A DNA stretch of 64,000 bases from an uncultured Selenomonas sp. (GTDB taxonomy: Bacteria; Bacillota; Negativicutes; Selenomonadales; Selenomonadaceae), in assembly GCA_947167105.1 (NCBI GenBank), contig CAMVGU010000016.1:1-64000 (forward strand). Reading direction: 5' to 3'. Both the position numbers and the translations under genes were made by a program. The notes beneath the pieces were generated by a model. That model was not told the origin of the DNA and ran no database searches. It worked only from the letters and a program-made list of their open reading frames with translations. Within the stretch, counting starts at the first letter, position 1; each line of letters begins with the position of its first letter. Shown here piece after piece: positions 14,771 through 24,222 of the stretch.

Positions 14771-16309
14771 TCAGCCCACAATCATCTGGCCAAAATAAAC
14801 CATACATCCCAACACAATGATGAAGGGCACATAGACCTTCACGGCAAAGGCAAGCAGCTTGCCGTCAATACCGGCCACGCCGATGGACGCGACTGCAATC
14901 GCGATGCTCTGGGGAGAAATCATCTTGCCTGCGCAGGCGCCTGCCGCATTGGAGGCGGCAATCCAGGCCCTGGCCGCCTCGGAAGCACCTATAGCCTCCG
15001 CAGAGCTGGTCTGCAACTGACCGAACAGCACGCAGGAACTGGTCGCCGAGCCGGTGATGAAAGTACCTATAGAGCCGATAAAGGCTGAAATCGACGGATA
15101 CATAGTGCCGGTAACAGCCACCGCTGTCTCAGCCATTTTCAGCGTCATGCCGCTGTGATTCATGACCTGGGCCGTAGCTATAACCGTGATGATGGTCACG
15201 ATGGTAAAGCGCAGCCCCACAATCGTGCGCTTCAGCACCCCGAGCATCTCGCCCAAACCAGCCCCCTGCACGCTTCCGCCTATAAAGGCTGCCAGGAAGA
15301 TAAGCACACCCGGCGTATTGACCCAGGTAAAGGTGTAGGGATGCCCGCCTTCGCCGCTGTAGATGAGCACAGAGCTCTTGATAGCAGACAGCGGGTCATG
15401 AATAGCCGGAATCAGCTTCGAGGTCAGCAGCAGGAATACAAAGATCAGGATAAAGGGCAGCCAGGCAACAAGCCCTTTGCCGGCTGTCACCCCGGAGCCG
15501 CCTTCTTCCTTATCCCCATGCATCGCATATTCCTCATCATGCACGGGGAACAGTTTCGCACAGGCCACGATAGCCGCCATAGCGCCTATAGAGCCTGCCA
15601 CAACAGCCAGTTCCGGGCCCATAAAGGAGGCCACAACAAACTCCGGCAGGAGGAAGCAGGCACCGGCCGCCAGGCACATAATGCCCATGCCCTTCAGAGC
15701 CTTGGGCGAGCCGCCTGCCACCATCGTCATCAGGAAGGGGCAGAGCATGGTCAAGGGCGAAAGCTGCAGAGAGGTGAATTTCGCCAGAGTCATAGCATCA
15801 ATGCCAGTCACTGAGCCTAATGTCACCAGGGGAATGCCGATGGAACCATAGGCCGTAGGCACGGAATTAGCAATCAGGCACACAGAAGCCGCCATAATAG
15901 GCGGAATGCCAAAGCCCGCCAGCATACCGGCAGGAATAGCGATAGCCGTACCAAAACCGGCCATGCCTTCAAGGAAACCGCCAAAGCCCCAGCCCACCAG
16001 CAGTATGAGCACACGGCGGTCAGCGCTGACAGAGGCCAGCATCTGCTTGATTGTCTCCATGCCTTTAGTGTGCAAGGTCAGATTATAGGTGAAGATAGCC
16101 GCAATGATGACCAGCAGAATAGGCCAGCAGGCCAGTGCCACACCGTCCAGCGCCGCCTCGGCAGTCAGCTTCGCGTCCAGGCCGAACATGGACATAGCAG
16201 CCGCAGCCGCAATGAGAAGGGCTATGGAGCAAGCCTTGTGCGCTCCCATATGCAGCACCGACAGGGCTATGACCAGCCATAGGATAGGTGAAAGTGCAAT
16301 AAAAAACAA
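14771..16309 (-). CDS. lctP: L-lactate permease (LctP family)
   Basis: The 512-residue integral membrane protein with about 12-14 hydrophobic segments takes up lactate or glycolate with protons. Family marks include GWGFGGFLEGMAGFGTAIAIPA (about 100-122) and GSIGTFITGSATSSCVLFG near 410. The C-terminus contains ACAGKMISPQSIAIA. The start is TTG with AAGGAAG 7 nt upstream. It is monocistronic, and a dispersed repeat lies in the gap upstream. A lactate carrier fits a lactate-to-propionate fermenter. Confidence 0.92.
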   Translation of the reverse strand: MFFIALSPILWLVIALSVLHMGAHKACSIALLIAAAAAMSMFGLDAKLTAEAALDGVALACWPILLVIIAAIFTYNLTLHTKGMETIKQMLASVSADRRVLILLVGWGFGGFLEGMAGFGTAIAIPAGMLAGFGIPPIMAASVCLIANSVPTAYGSIGIPLVTLGSVTGIDAMTLAKFTSLQLSPLTMLCPFLMTMVAGGSPKALKGMGIMCLAAGACFLLPEFVVASFMGPELAVVAGSIGAMAAIVACAKLFPVHDEEYAMHGDKEEGGSGVTAGKGLVAWLPFILIFVFLLLTSKLIPAIHDPLSAIKSSVLIYSGEGGHPYTFTWVNTPGVLIFLAAFIGGSVQGAGLGEMLGVLKRTIVGLRFTIVTIITVIATAQVMNHSGMTLKMAETAVAVTGTMYPSISAFIGSIGTFITGSATSSCVLFGQLQTSSAEAIGASEAARAWIAASNAAGACAGKMISPQSIAIAVASIGVAGIDGKLLAFAVKVYVPFIIVLGCMVYFGQMIVG

Positions 16310-16366
16310 TATCCTACTTCCTTTCTTATCATGGATGAGAACAGTGAAAAATACACATCTGTTTTA

Positions 16367-16452
16367 ATTATAACGCTAGTACGACGCGAAAGCTAGTCCC
16401 TTTAGGGATTCAAGATTTCGCAAGGCGAAATCATTCTTATCAGCGTTTCAAC
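16367..16452 (-). repeat. Dispersed hairpin-rich repeat, locus 2 (complete copy)
   Basis: This 86-bp element reads on the minus strand GTTGAAACGCT, then the GATTTCGC-CTT-GCGAAATC hairpin, TCCCTAAAGGGA, CTAGCTTTCGCGTCG and TAGCGTTATAAT. Terminal AACGCT/AGCGTT are inverted. It matches both partial copies at 9991-10109. As there, its TATAAT end faces the downstream gene, here lctP. The remainder of the 16310-16638 gap (16453-16579) shows nothing I recognise. Confidence 0.8.
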
Positions 16453-16579
16453 TCGTCATTGTTCAGCCAATCAGCGAAAAAATCAAAATATTCCCTAATG
16501 ATATTTTAATGCTTTAGGAGAGTATTGTAAACTTGAAAAATTCTTCCTTCCCTGCAATCTGTACGGCCGACGACACGAA

Positions 16580-16608
16580 TTGCACAGCAGGAAGCCTGAT
16601 GGTACAAT
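16580..16608 (+). promoter_or_regulatory. Promoter of yigZ
   Basis: -35 TTGCAC (16580-16585), 17-bp spacer, -10 TACAAT (16603-16608), 30 bp upstream of the ATG. Confidence 0.6.
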
Positions 16609-16638
16609 AAGGCAATAGCTGAGCGAAGGAGGAAGAAT

Positions 16639-17283
16639 ATGCAGACCTACAGAACCATCGAGGAAAAAGACGACTCCCTGGAGACGCTTTACGAGATACA
16701 AAAATCGAAATTTATCACCCATCTGAAACATGTGGAGAGTGAGACAGAAGCACGTGCCTTTATTGCCGCCCAGAAAAAGCGCTACTATGACGCGCGTCAT
16801 AACTGCTCCGCTTACTGCCTGGGTGAGGAAACCGGCAGTCAGTTGCAGAAATCCAATGACGACGGTGAGCCGGGAGGCACGGCAGGAGCACCGATGCTGG
16901 AAGCCATTAAGCAGCGCAATCTGACTGATATCGTGGTGGTGGTCACCCGCTACTTCGGCGGCATCAAGCTCGGTGCCGGTGGCCTGGTGCGTGCCTACTC
17001 CCACGCCACCGTACTGGGGCTGGATGCCGCTACCGTCATTGAGATGCAGCCCTTTCAGGAAATCAGCGTGACCCTGGACTATGACCTGCTGGCGACTGTA
17101 CAAAACTGGGCCAGGCGTGAGTCTGTCCGCATGTCTGAGCTTGTTTATGCAGAGAATGTTACCCTGCCGCTCTTGCTGCCCCCCGAGGAATGCGATAAGC
17201 GCCTGACGGAGCTTACGGATCTCACCTCGGCACGCTTCGCATACGAAAAAGGCAGGCTTTTGCGCCTGCCCGTCAAGGTTTAA
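16639..17283 (+). CDS. yigZ: YigZ/IMPACT family protein
   Basis: The 214 residues match the YigZ family. The N-terminal UPF0029/IMPACT domain (about 1-125) carries the signature DDGEPGGTAGAPMLEAI (about 75-91) and VVTRYFGGIKLGAGGLVRAY (about 100-119). A smaller C-terminal DUF1949 ferredoxin-like domain follows (about 140-205). The molecular function is not established; eukaryotic IMPACT modulates GCN2. RBS GGAGGAAG sits before the ATG. The 3' end of the gene contains the terminator of the convergent binding-protein gene. Confidence 0.92.
   Translation: MQTYRTIEEKDDSLETLYEIQKSKFITHLKHVESETEARAFIAAQKKRYYDARHNCSAYCLGEETGSQLQKSNDDGEPGGTAGAPMLEAIKQRNLTDIVVVVTRYFGGIKLGAGGLVRAYSHATVLGLDAATVIEMQPFQEISVTLDYDLLATVQNWARRESVRMSELVYAENVTLPLLLPPEECDKRLTELTDLTSARFAYEKGRLLRLPVKV
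17246..17270 (-). terminator. Terminator of the amino-acid binding protein gene, inside yigZ
   Basis: Minus-strand stem GGCAGGC / GCCTGCC with a 6-nt loop followed by TTTTT. It lies entirely within the last codons of the convergent yigZ gene. Confidence 0.75.
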
Positions 17284-17289
17284 TTTTCT

Positions 17290-18114
17290 TTATTTCTTGG
17301 TAATATCCTTGCCGAACCATTTTTCGGAAATCTTGGCCATGGTGCCGTCTGCCTTCATCTCATCCAGTACCTTCTGCACTTCATCCCGCAGGGCCTGGTT
17401 TTCCTTGGCAAAGCCGATGCCGAAGGTTGACACGGGGCCGACCGCCACATCCACGGCATCAAGCTTGTCGGCATGCTTGCTCATATAGTAGCGGCCCACG
17501 ATTTCATCGCCAACCACTGCATCCAGGCGGCCGTTTTCCAGATCCATGAAGGCCGACACGAAATCGGAGTATTTCTTGACCTCCTTGACCTCCTTCTTAA
17601 AGAAGTCATTGCCGTCCATGTATTCCTCGGAGGTGCTGGCGCTCTGGGTGCCTATGGTCTTGCCTGCCAGGCTCTTTTCATCCGCTATGGAGGTATCGCC
17701 CTTCTTCACGAAGATAATCTGGCGGTTGTCCATATAGGGATCGGAGAACAGCATGTTCTCCTTGCGCTTCTCGGTGATGTCCAGGCCGTTCCACAGCACA
17801 TCCACGCGGCCGCTCTTCAGCTCTGCCTCCTTGCTGGACCAGTCGATGGCCTTGAATTCCACTTCCCTGCCCAGACGCTTCGTGGCCTCTTTCGCCAGAT
17901 CTATATCAAAACCCGTAATCTGGCCGTCATCCCCCTTGAAGCCCATAGGCGGGAAATTGTCATCCAGGCCCACCACGATTTTCTTGTTATCTGCGGCACC
18001 GGAGCCGGAACCGGAGCTCTTGGCCTGCTCACCGCCGCAGCCTGCCGCCACCGCTGCCATCATCACTGCCGCCAGGCCGGCAGCCAGCATTTTCTGCCAG
18101 TTTCTCATATACAT
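17290..18114 (-). CDS. Amino-acid ABC transporter substrate-binding lipoprotein (SBP family 3)
   Basis: The 274-residue family 3 binding protein has a lipoprotein signal peptide ending VAAGC (Cys about 26). A low-complexity GSGSGAADN linker and the two-lobed SBP_bac_3 domain follow (VGLDDNFPPMGFKGDDGQITGFDIDLAKE, DVLWNGLDIT, AGKTIGTQSAST). It probably captures a polar amino acid. No permease or ATPase gene adjoins it, and it has its own promoter and terminator, so it is an orphan binding protein. The Met at residue 3 is an alternative start. Confidence 0.9.
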   Translation of the reverse strand: MYMRNWQKMLAAGLAAVMMAAVAAGCGGEQAKSSGSGSGAADNKKIVVGLDDNFPPMGFKGDDGQITGFDIDLAKEATKRLGREVEFKAIDWSSKEAELKSGRVDVLWNGLDITEKRKENMLFSDPYMDNRQIIFVKKGDTSIADEKSLAGKTIGTQSASTSEEYMDGNDFFKKEVKEVKKYSDFVSAFMDLENGRLDAVVGDEIVGRYYMSKHADKLDAVDVAVGPVSTFGIGFAKENQALRDEVQKVLDEMKADGTMAKISEKWFGKDITKK

Positions 18115-18156
18115 CCCATCCTTTGCTTTATTACGTTAAAGAACTAATACGTTGCT

Positions 18157-18186
18157 ATTATACGATGGCGGGCGTAAAACTGTCAA
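18157..18186 (-). promoter_or_regulatory. Promoter of the amino-acid binding protein gene
   Basis: Minus-strand -35 TTGACA (18181-18186), 18-bp spacer, -10 TATAAT (18157-18162). Both hexamers are perfect consensus. Confidence 0.8.
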
Positions 18187-18303
18187 GTATTATTTTCTTT
18201 ACGTTTTACGTCTTTTCTTGATTGCATAGCAGGTTTTCCCGCCGTAAAGGGAGAATATAGTAAATATGAATATACCCGGCCTGAATCTAAGGAGGGATTT
18301 ACA

Positions 18304-19371
18304 TTGCGCGCTATTTCCGTTGAGGATTTAAAGCCCGGCATGATACTGGCCCGCACGATCATCAATGAAGAACTGATTGTCGTGCTGTCAGAAAATACGC
18401 TTTTGACCAAAGCACATATCACAAGGCTCAGCTTCCTGAATATACCAGTCGTCTACATCAAGGATGAGTACGAACTCAGCAAGAACTACCAGACAGTCTC
18501 CAGTATCTTCAATCGCGGCAATGCTTTCGTGAAGGAATATGACAGCGTGGTACATACGGCTGAAAATATCTTCAAGGAAGCAAACAAGACCGGCACAGTC
18601 CCTGTCAAGAAGACCGAGACCATGATACACGACACGGTCGAGCCTATGGCCAAGAACAGCGGCGTCATTGACTACCTGTATGAGCTCAACCATATGGCTA
18701 CGGATGTCTATAATCATTCCCTGCGGGTTTCCATTCTGGCAGGTGTCATTGCCAAGTGGATGCATTTCGGCAAGAAGAAAACCAATGAGGTCATCCTGGC
18801 AGGCTTCCTGCACGACATCGGCAAATCCAAATTCACCCAGCGCTTGCTGGACAAGCATATCAAGACCCTGGAAGGCGAGGATTATGAAGCCTATATCCGT
18901 CATACGGTGGACGGACAGCATATGCTCAGTTCCGTGCCCAATCTTTCCGAGGGCGTAAAGCTTGCCGCAATGCAGCACCACGAGCGCATGGATGGCTCAG
19001 GCTTCCCCTTTGGCAGCACGGGCAAGGATATCCACGAATATGCACGGGTCGTTGCTATTGCCGATATTTATGACAATATCACGACAGAGCGCGAGGGCTT
19101 TGTCAAAGAGACACCTTTTGCGGCCATTGCCTACATCACCGAAAATATGTTCACCAGCCTGGACCCGCAGGTCTGCATGCCGGTGCTCACCCATATCAAG
19201 GATGCCTTCCTTGGCTCACGGGTGATGCTCTCGGATGGCACTAAGGGCATCATTGCTGCCTATCCGAAGGATTACGCCGCCCATCCCGTCATCAGCACGG
19301 AAGATGAGGAGGTCATTGACCTGAACAAGCATCCTGAGCTGCGCATCACGGAGTACAATCCCAAGCAATGA
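18304..19371 (+). CDS. HD-GYP domain protein, predicted cyclic-di-GMP phosphodiesterase
   Basis: The 355-residue protein has an N-terminal domain of about 120 residues (LKPGMILARTIINEE) and a C-terminal HD-GYP domain. Seen motifs include HSLRVSILAGVIAKW, HDIGKSKF (the HD pair), HTVDGQHML, QHHERMDGSGFP (HHExxDGxGY/FP) and VVAIADIYDNITTER. GYP is replaced by GFP, a common variant. It should hydrolyse c-di-GMP in the cytoplasm. The start codon is TTG with AAGGAGGG 7 nt upstream. Confidence 0.9.
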   Translation: MRAISVEDLKPGMILARTIINEELIVVLSENTLLTKAHITRLSFLNIPVVYIKDEYELSKNYQTVSSIFNRGNAFVKEYDSVVHTAENIFKEANKTGTVPVKKTETMIHDTVEPMAKNSGVIDYLYELNHMATDVYNHSLRVSILAGVIAKWMHFGKKKTNEVILAGFLHDIGKSKFTQRLLDKHIKTLEGEDYEAYIRHTVDGQHMLSSVPNLSEGVKLAAMQHHERMDGSGFPFGSTGKDIHEYARVVAIADIYDNITTEREGFVKETPFAAIAYITENMFTSLDPQVCMPVLTHIKDAFLGSRVMLSDGTKGIIAAYPKDYAAHPVISTEDEEVIDLNKHPELRITEYNPKQ

Positions 19372-19406
19372 AAAAGACCCCCGTTCCTGAGCGGAACGGG
19401 GGTCTT
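19371..19406 (-). terminator. Terminator of the MCP gene
   Basis: 14-bp perfect stem AAGACCCCCGTTCC / GGAACGGGGGTCTT with a 5-nt loop, followed on the minus strand by TTTTT. It lies between the convergent HD-GYP and MCP genes. Confidence 0.88.
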
Positions 19407-19411
19407 GCTGC

Positions 19412-21121
19412 TTATACCTTGAATCTGGCGATCTGCTCCAGGAGTTTTTGCGAACTCTTCTGGGATGCATTGATCTTATCCATAATGTTATTGGCGTGCT
19501 CAGCCATATCGGTGACCTTCTCGGCAATACGCGTATTGCCAACTGCACCCTCATGTGTGGCCTTGGCGATTTCATCCATGGCCTGCACCATGGTCTCGAC
19601 TCCCTGGGTCAGCTCATGAGCCGAACGGCTGCTGGCCTGGGAGAAGCCATGCAGGTAATCGGCATCCTGCTTATATTGCTCGGCAGTACGACCCATGGCA
19701 TCATAATCGGCATTCACCGTGCCATCTATGAATTTCAGGATATCAAAGGCTCCCTGGGAAAGGTTATCCACGGCAGCCGTGACCTGTCCCGTAAGGCCCT
19801 TGATCTTATCCGCAGTCTGGGTGGACTGCTCCGCCAGCTTTCTGACCTCATCCGCCACAACGGAGAAGCCCCGCCCGGCCTCACCGGCCCTGGCCGACTC
19901 TATGGCGGCATTCAGCGCCAACAGGTTGGTCTGCTCCGCGATTTCCGCGATGTCCCCGGTCAGCTGCTCGATATTGGATACAACCTTGGCTGATTCAATG
20001 GCCTTCTCCAAAGACACCTTGGTGTCCTCATAGATGCGGTTCGATGCCTCGATGGAGCGGGCCGTGCTTTCCTTCAGCTTCGCGGCCCGGTCATCTATTT
20101 CCTCCGTGTAGCTTTGGCTCTGTTTGGCCTCCCTGGAGGTTTTCTCTATGGATTCCTTCAGCTTGTCGCTGATATTCTGCAGGTTCACCGTGGAAGCAGC
20201 AGTTTCCTCCATGCCTGCCGCCATCTGCTCTGTGGTCGCCGACATATCCTGGGTGCTTTCATTCAGCTTCTCCAGGAGGGCCCTGATTTCATCCACCATG
20301 GCAGCATTGGCCTGTGACTCATCATGCACATTCTTCATGATGCTGCGCAAAGACTTCTGCATCTTGGAGACGGCCTGCACGACCTGCCCCACTTCGTCCC
20401 GGCGGCGGGCCAGTTCTTCGGGGATGTCCTGAGTGAGATCCCCCTCCGCCACCGCGTTCAGCTTCATAATGGAGCCTTCCAGGGGCTGGGCGATATCACG
20501 GGCAATCATCAGGGCAAAGACTGTGCCGACAATCAGGCCTATGACAATGATGGCAATAAAGAACTTGATGGATCTGCTGTAGGCAACCATGGCCTCACCG
20601 TAGAGCTGCTTGCCCTGAAAGACATTGTCCGGGGTCAGGACGGCAAGGGCATTTTCCACATTGCGGATGGATTGCAGATCCTTGAACATTTTGACCCTGT
20701 CCGACTGCTCCGTGCCGTAGGACTTGATGCCCCCCACCTTTGCCGTGGCATCGCTCAGGCTTTGCTCTATCTGCCCGATGGCTTCCTGGGCTCTCTCGCT
20801 CTTGTCTATCTCCTTAATCTTGGCTATATCTCCCTGTATGCTGCCCAGGCGTCCCGTCATATCATCCAGCAGGAGCTGACGGTCAGAAGGAACATAGTTC
20901 CTGAGCAGCAGGTAAGCCGCGTCCACATCAATGGCCCGCAGGTGATTATTTGCATCATTCAGGTACTGGGTGGTCATCAGATTCGAGTTGTACATTTCCT
21001 CAACTACAGTCTCTGACTGGCTGTTGTAATAGATGCCTATGCCCGCGATGACCACGACAATAACCAGCATCACACAGGTGAGCAGCAGGACTTTGATACG
21101 CACCGCAAGATTCTCAAACAT
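19412..21121 (-). CDS. Methyl-accepting chemotaxis protein
   Basis: The 569-residue chemoreceptor has a first membrane segment (about 9-29), a periplasmic four-helix-bundle-type domain (about 30-180) and a second membrane segment (about 185-208). A HAMP domain follows ([27 protein letters not shown] region). The cytoplasmic hairpin tip reads [19 protein letters not shown] and continues [17 protein letters not shown]. There is no C-terminal CheR-docking pentapeptide. AAGGAGGG lies 7 nt before the ATG. The gene follows a sugar-binding lipoprotein gene by 13 nt, so the pair may form a sensing unit. Confidence 0.94.
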   Translation of the reverse strand: MFENLAVRIKVLLLTCVMLVIVVVIAGIGIYYNSQSETVVEEMYNSNLMTTQYLNDANNHLRAIDVDAAYLLLRNYVPSDRQLLLDDMTGRLGSIQGDIAKIKEIDKSERAQEAIGQIEQSLSDATAKVGGIKSYGTEQSDRVKMFKDLQSIRNVENALAVLTPDNVFQGKQLYGEAMVAYSRSIKFFIAIIVIGLIVGTVFALMIARDIAQPLEGSIMKLNAVAEGDLTQDIPEELARRRDEVGQVVQAVSKMQKSLRSIMKNVHDESQANAAMVDEIRALLEKLNESTQDMSATTEQMAAGMEETAASTVNLQNISDKLKESIEKTSREAKQSQSYTEEIDDRAAKLKESTARSIEASNRIYEDTKVSLEKAIESAKVVSNIEQLTGDIAEIAEQTNLLALNAAIESARAGEAGRGFSVVADEVRKLAEQSTQTADKIKGLTGQVTAAVDNLSQGAFDILKFIDGTVNADYDAMGRTAEQYKQDADYLHGFSQASSRSAHELTQGVETMVQAMDEIAKATHEGAVGNTRIAEKVTDMAEHANNIMDKINASQKSSQKLLEQIARFKV

Positions 21122-21134
21122 CTGGCTGCCCTCC

Positions 21135-22073
21135 TTACTTCAGATACTGCGCGACATTCTCGCGTGTGATGGATGTATACGGCACCTCAATATCTGCAGG
21201 AGTTCCGCCCTGCAGTGAGGCTTTCACCAATTCAAATGTGGCCTTAGCCTGCCCCTCGGCATCCTGCTTGACGGTCTGGCTGAGATCGCCCGCAGCTACG
21301 GCCTTCAGCCCCGGCTCTGTTGCGTCCACAGCCGAAATGAAAACGCCTTGCAGACGGCCTGCCGAGCGCAGGGCAGCTATGGCACCGAGGGCCATGCTGT
21401 CATTGCCACAGATAACTCCGTCAATCTTGGGGAACATCTCCAGCCACAGGGACATGTCCTTCATGGCTTCCGCCGTGCTCCACTGGGCATCGGCCATAGC
21501 CAGAAGCTCTATATCCTTGCGCGTGTCCAGGCAATTTTTCTGGAAGCTTTCCCAGCGCTGGTCTGCCGACTTCTGCCCGCTTGTGCCCTTCAGATAGACG
21601 ACCTTGGCATTCTGGGGCAGATTCTTGACCATAAACTCTGCCTGCAGGCGGCCGGCTTCCAGGTCATCGGAATAGGCCTTGAAGCTCTCCCCGCCCTCTG
21701 CATAGCGATTCACGCTGATAATCGGAATGCCAGCCTCATTGGCCTGCTTGACCGTGGGGACGATAGAGACACCGTCCACGGGAATCAGCACAATAGCGCT
21801 GGGCTTCTTTTCAATGACCTCCGCTATCTGGTCGATCTGCAGATTGCCATCCCCCTTGCCGTCCAGGTACTCCACTTGCCAGCCTGCGCTGTCCGCCTGC
21901 TGCTTGAAGGCAGCTTGCAGACTGTCCGTAAAGGCATCACCGTTCTGATGGTTGGCATAGATTATGGTGCCGTTGCCGCTGCCTGCACCGCCGCAGGCAG
22001 TCAGGCTGAAACTGGCCAGGCCTGCCAGTGCCAGCGCCATAATTTTCTTTTGCAATGCTGTCTTCAAAGCCAT
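21135..22073 (-). CDS. Sugar-binding lipoprotein (Peripla_BP_4, ribose/galactose type)
   Basis: The 312-residue protein has a lipoprotein signal with lipobox LTAC (Cys about 27). The two-domain periplasmic-binding fold shows [69 protein letters not shown] and [11 protein letters not shown]. This is the pentose/hexose-binding family. No cognate permease or ATPase is adjacent. Instead the next gene is an MCP, so it more likely presents ligand to a receptor. Specificity is unknown. AGGGAGG precedes the ATG. Confidence 0.9.
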   Translation of the reverse strand: MALKTALQKKIMALALAGLASFSLTACGGAGSGNGTIIYANHQNGDAFTDSLQAAFKQQADSAGWQVEYLDGKGDGNLQIDQIAEVIEKKPSAIVLIPVDGVSIVPTVKQANEAGIPIISVNRYAEGGESFKAYSDDLEAGRLQAEFMVKNLPQNAKVVYLKGTSGQKSADQRWESFQKNCLDTRKDIELLAMADAQWSTAEAMKDMSLWLEMFPKIDGVICGNDSMALGAIAALRSAGRLQGVFISAVDATEPGLKAVAAGDLSQTVKQDAEGQAKATFELVKASLQGGTPADIEVPYTSITRENVAQYLK

Positions 22074-22113
22074 CCCAAGCCCTCCCTGACAGAAATCACA
22101 TCATTAATATACC

Positions 22114-22143
22114 ATTGTATTTATTTCTGCATATCACGAGCAA
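22114..22143 (-). promoter_or_regulatory. Promoter of the sugar-binding protein/MCP unit
   Basis: Minus-strand -35 TTGCTC (22138-22143), 18-bp spacer, -10 TACAAT (22114-22119). Confidence 0.45.
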
Positions 22144-22158
22144 ATCCTGCCCGGCAAG

Positions 22159-22189
22159 AAAAAAAAGCAGGCGCTGCTCTGCGTCTGCT
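22159..22189 (-). terminator. Terminator of the tolC-macAB operon
   Basis: Minus-strand stem AGCAGACGC / GCGCCTGCT (one mismatch), 6-nt loop, then eight T, starting a few nt past the MacB-permease stop. Confidence 0.8.
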
Positions 22190-22196
22190 CATAATC

Positions 22197-23495
22197 TTAT
22201 TCATATCTCAGGGCCTCTATCGGGTCCAGCTTTGCCGCCTTCCTCGCCGGGTATATGCCGAAGAACAGGCCGATGCCCACAGAGAAGAAAAAGGAGACAA
22301 AAATCGGCAAGGGCGTGATGACCGTGGTCAGGCTGCCCAGGCTTGCCCCCAGGTATTCCACCAGCTTGCTGGCACCGCAGCCCAGCACTATGCCGATAAC
22401 ACCACCCACAATGCCGATAACCATGGACTCAATCATGAATTGCAGCATGATATCATGGTAGGTGGCCCCCAGCGCCTTCCTGATGCCGATTTCCCTGGTA
22501 CGCTCCGTCACGGAAACCATCATGATATTCATGATGCCGATGCCGCCCACCAGGAGCGAAATGCCGGCGATGCAGCCCAGCAGCAGCGTCAGCATGGATG
22601 TGCTCTGGCTGACGCTCTCCATGATGCTCGTAAGGTTACGGACATGGAAATCATCCTCCTTGCCGCCCACAATATGATGGCGCTGCCTGAGCAAAGTTTC
22701 CACATTTGCCTGCACCTCATCCATGGCCTCCTGGCTCTCCACCTGCAAATTGATGGACTGCACGTAGGTGATGCCCATCATGCGCTCCTGGGCTGTGGTC
22801 AGAGGGATGTAGACCATATCATCCTGATCCTGGCCCATGGAGGACTGCCCCTTCGATTCCAAGAGGCCGATGACCTTGAAGGGCTGGTTATTGACGCGGA
22901 TGTTTTTGCCCACCGGGTTCTCTGTGCCGAACAAATTCGTTGCCACGGTGGTACCGATAACGGCAACACGCTGGCGTTTGTTCATATCATCCTGGGTGAT
23001 AAAGGAGCCGTAGCCGATGGTGAGGCTGCGTATCGAGAGGAATTCCGGTGTCACCCCCTGCACGCTCGTGTTCCAGTTCTGATTGCCGTTCACCACCTGA
23101 TAGGAGGAAGAAACTGTGGGCGACACGTATTCTATCTTTTTGATTTTCTCCTTGATAGCCAGTGCATCGTCGTATTTCAGGGTCTGCATGGAGCCGGCTG
23201 CCCCCCGCACGCCGCCTCTGTTAGAGGAGCCAGGGGAAACGATCAGCATATTGGAGCCCAGGCTGGCAAAGGAGTCGGTCACATTGGATTTCACCCCCAT
23301 ACCCACCGATACCAGGGCGATAACGGCGCCCACACCGATGATGATGCCGAGCATGGTCAGGAGGGTGCGCATCTTATTGCCTTCGAGGGCGGTGATGGCC
23401 ATGAGGAAGCACTGCCTGACAGCGTTCAGCCAGGAGGGGTGTGCCTTGGCTGTGAAGGGGGGCAGCTTGAAGGACTGCTCCTTTTCAGACGACAT
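22197..23495 (-). CDS. MacB-like ABC transporter permease
   Basis: The 432 residues have the MacB/FtsX layout: one N-terminal membrane helix (about 45-67, LTMLGIIIGVGAVIALVSVG), a large periplasmic domain (about 70-300) and three C-terminal helices within the FtsX region (EIGIRKALGATYHDIMLQF and ISLLVGGIGIMNIMMVSVTER). It is the membrane part of a MacAB-type exporter; in E. coli MacB the ATPase is fused, here it is separate. The gene overlaps the upstream ATPase by 11 nt and ends at a terminator. Confidence 0.9.
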   Translation of the reverse strand: MSSEKEQSFKLPPFTAKAHPSWLNAVRQCFLMAITALEGNKMRTLLTMLGIIIGVGAVIALVSVGMGVKSNVTDSFASLGSNMLIVSPGSSNRGGVRGAAGSMQTLKYDDALAIKEKIKKIEYVSPTVSSSYQVVNGNQNWNTSVQGVTPEFLSIRSLTIGYGSFITQDDMNKRQRVAVIGTTVATNLFGTENPVGKNIRVNNQPFKVIGLLESKGQSSMGQDQDDMVYIPLTTAQERMMGITYVQSINLQVESQEAMDEVQANVETLLRQRHHIVGGKEDDFHVRNLTSIMESVSQSTSMLTLLLGCIAGISLLVGGIGIMNIMMVSVTERTREIGIRKALGATYHDIMLQFMIESMVIGIVGGVIGIVLGCGASKLVEYLGASLGSLTTVITPLPIFVSFFFSVGIGLFFGIYPARKAAKLDPIEALRYE

Positions 23496-24207
23496 CCATC
23501 ACGACCCCCTTTCCTTCATCACGGGTGATTTTCCCGTCCCGCACTAAAAGCTGACGGCTGGCGCAGGCCGCAATCTCAGGCTCATGGGTGACCAGGATGA
23601 TGGTGCGCCCTTCCCTGTGCATGGCCTCAAAGATGCCCATAATATCCTTGGTTGATTTCGTATCCAAGTTGCCGGTAGGCTCATCTGCCATGATGATATG
23701 TGGCTCATTGACCAGGGCGCGGGCTATCGCCACCCTCTGCCGCTGGCCGCCGGACAGTTCGTTCGGCTGATGGTCGGCCCTGTCCTCCAGCCCCACCGCC
23801 CGCAGGCATTGCAGCGCCCGCTCCAACCTGTCCCGCTTGCCTACGCCTGCGTAGACCAGGGGCAGGGCCACATTTTCCAATGCCGTGATGCGGGACAGCA
23901 GATTGAAATTCTGGAAGACAAAGCCGATCTTCTTGTTGCGCGTAACGGCGAGCTGGTCATCCGACAGTCCCGCCACTTCCTCGCCGTCCAGCTTGTAGGA
24001 GCCCACCGTGGGCCTGTCCAGGCAGCCCAGGATATTCATCAGCGTGGACTTGCCTGAGCCGGAAGGGCCCATCAGGGCGGCAAATTCCCCCTGATGGATA
24101 TTGAGGTCGATGCCGTTAAGGGCCGCCAGTTCCTCGCCGCCAATCTTATAGATTTTTTTGATGCCCGTGAGCCTGATGGTCACATGGCGCTTGTCTGTTT
24201 CTGCCAT
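23485..24207 (-). CDS. MacB/LolD-type ABC transporter ATPase
   Basis: The 240-residue nucleotide-binding subunit has Walker [10 protein letters not shown] (about 47-55), Q-loop FVFQNFNLL, signature LSGGQRQR (about 150-157), Walker [13 protein letters not shown] and H-loop VTHEPEI. This is the MacB/LolD/FtsE subfamily that drives mechanotransmission rather than substrate translocation. It overlaps the permease gene, implying a stoichiometric complex with MacA and TolC. Confidence 0.93.
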   Translation of the reverse strand: MAETDKRHVTIRLTGIKKIYKIGGEELAALNGIDLNIHQGEFAALMGPSGSGKSTLMNILGCLDRPTVGSYKLDGEEVAGLSDDQLAVTRNKKIGFVFQNFNLLSRITALENVALPLVYAGVGKRDRLERALQCLRAVGLEDRADHQPNELSGGQRQRVAIARALVNEPHIIMADEPTGNLDTKSTKDIMGIFEAMHREGRTIILVTHEPEIAACASRQLLVRDGKITRDEGKGVVMDVV

Positions 24208-24222
24208 GTCTGCCTCCCGATA

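Noticed and set aside
21348-23528. 726-residue plus-strand ORF
   Set aside because: It lies antisense to the sugar-binding protein and MacB permease genes, has low-complexity His/Gln/Arg-rich composition and no domain; a shadow ORF of high-GC coding sequence.
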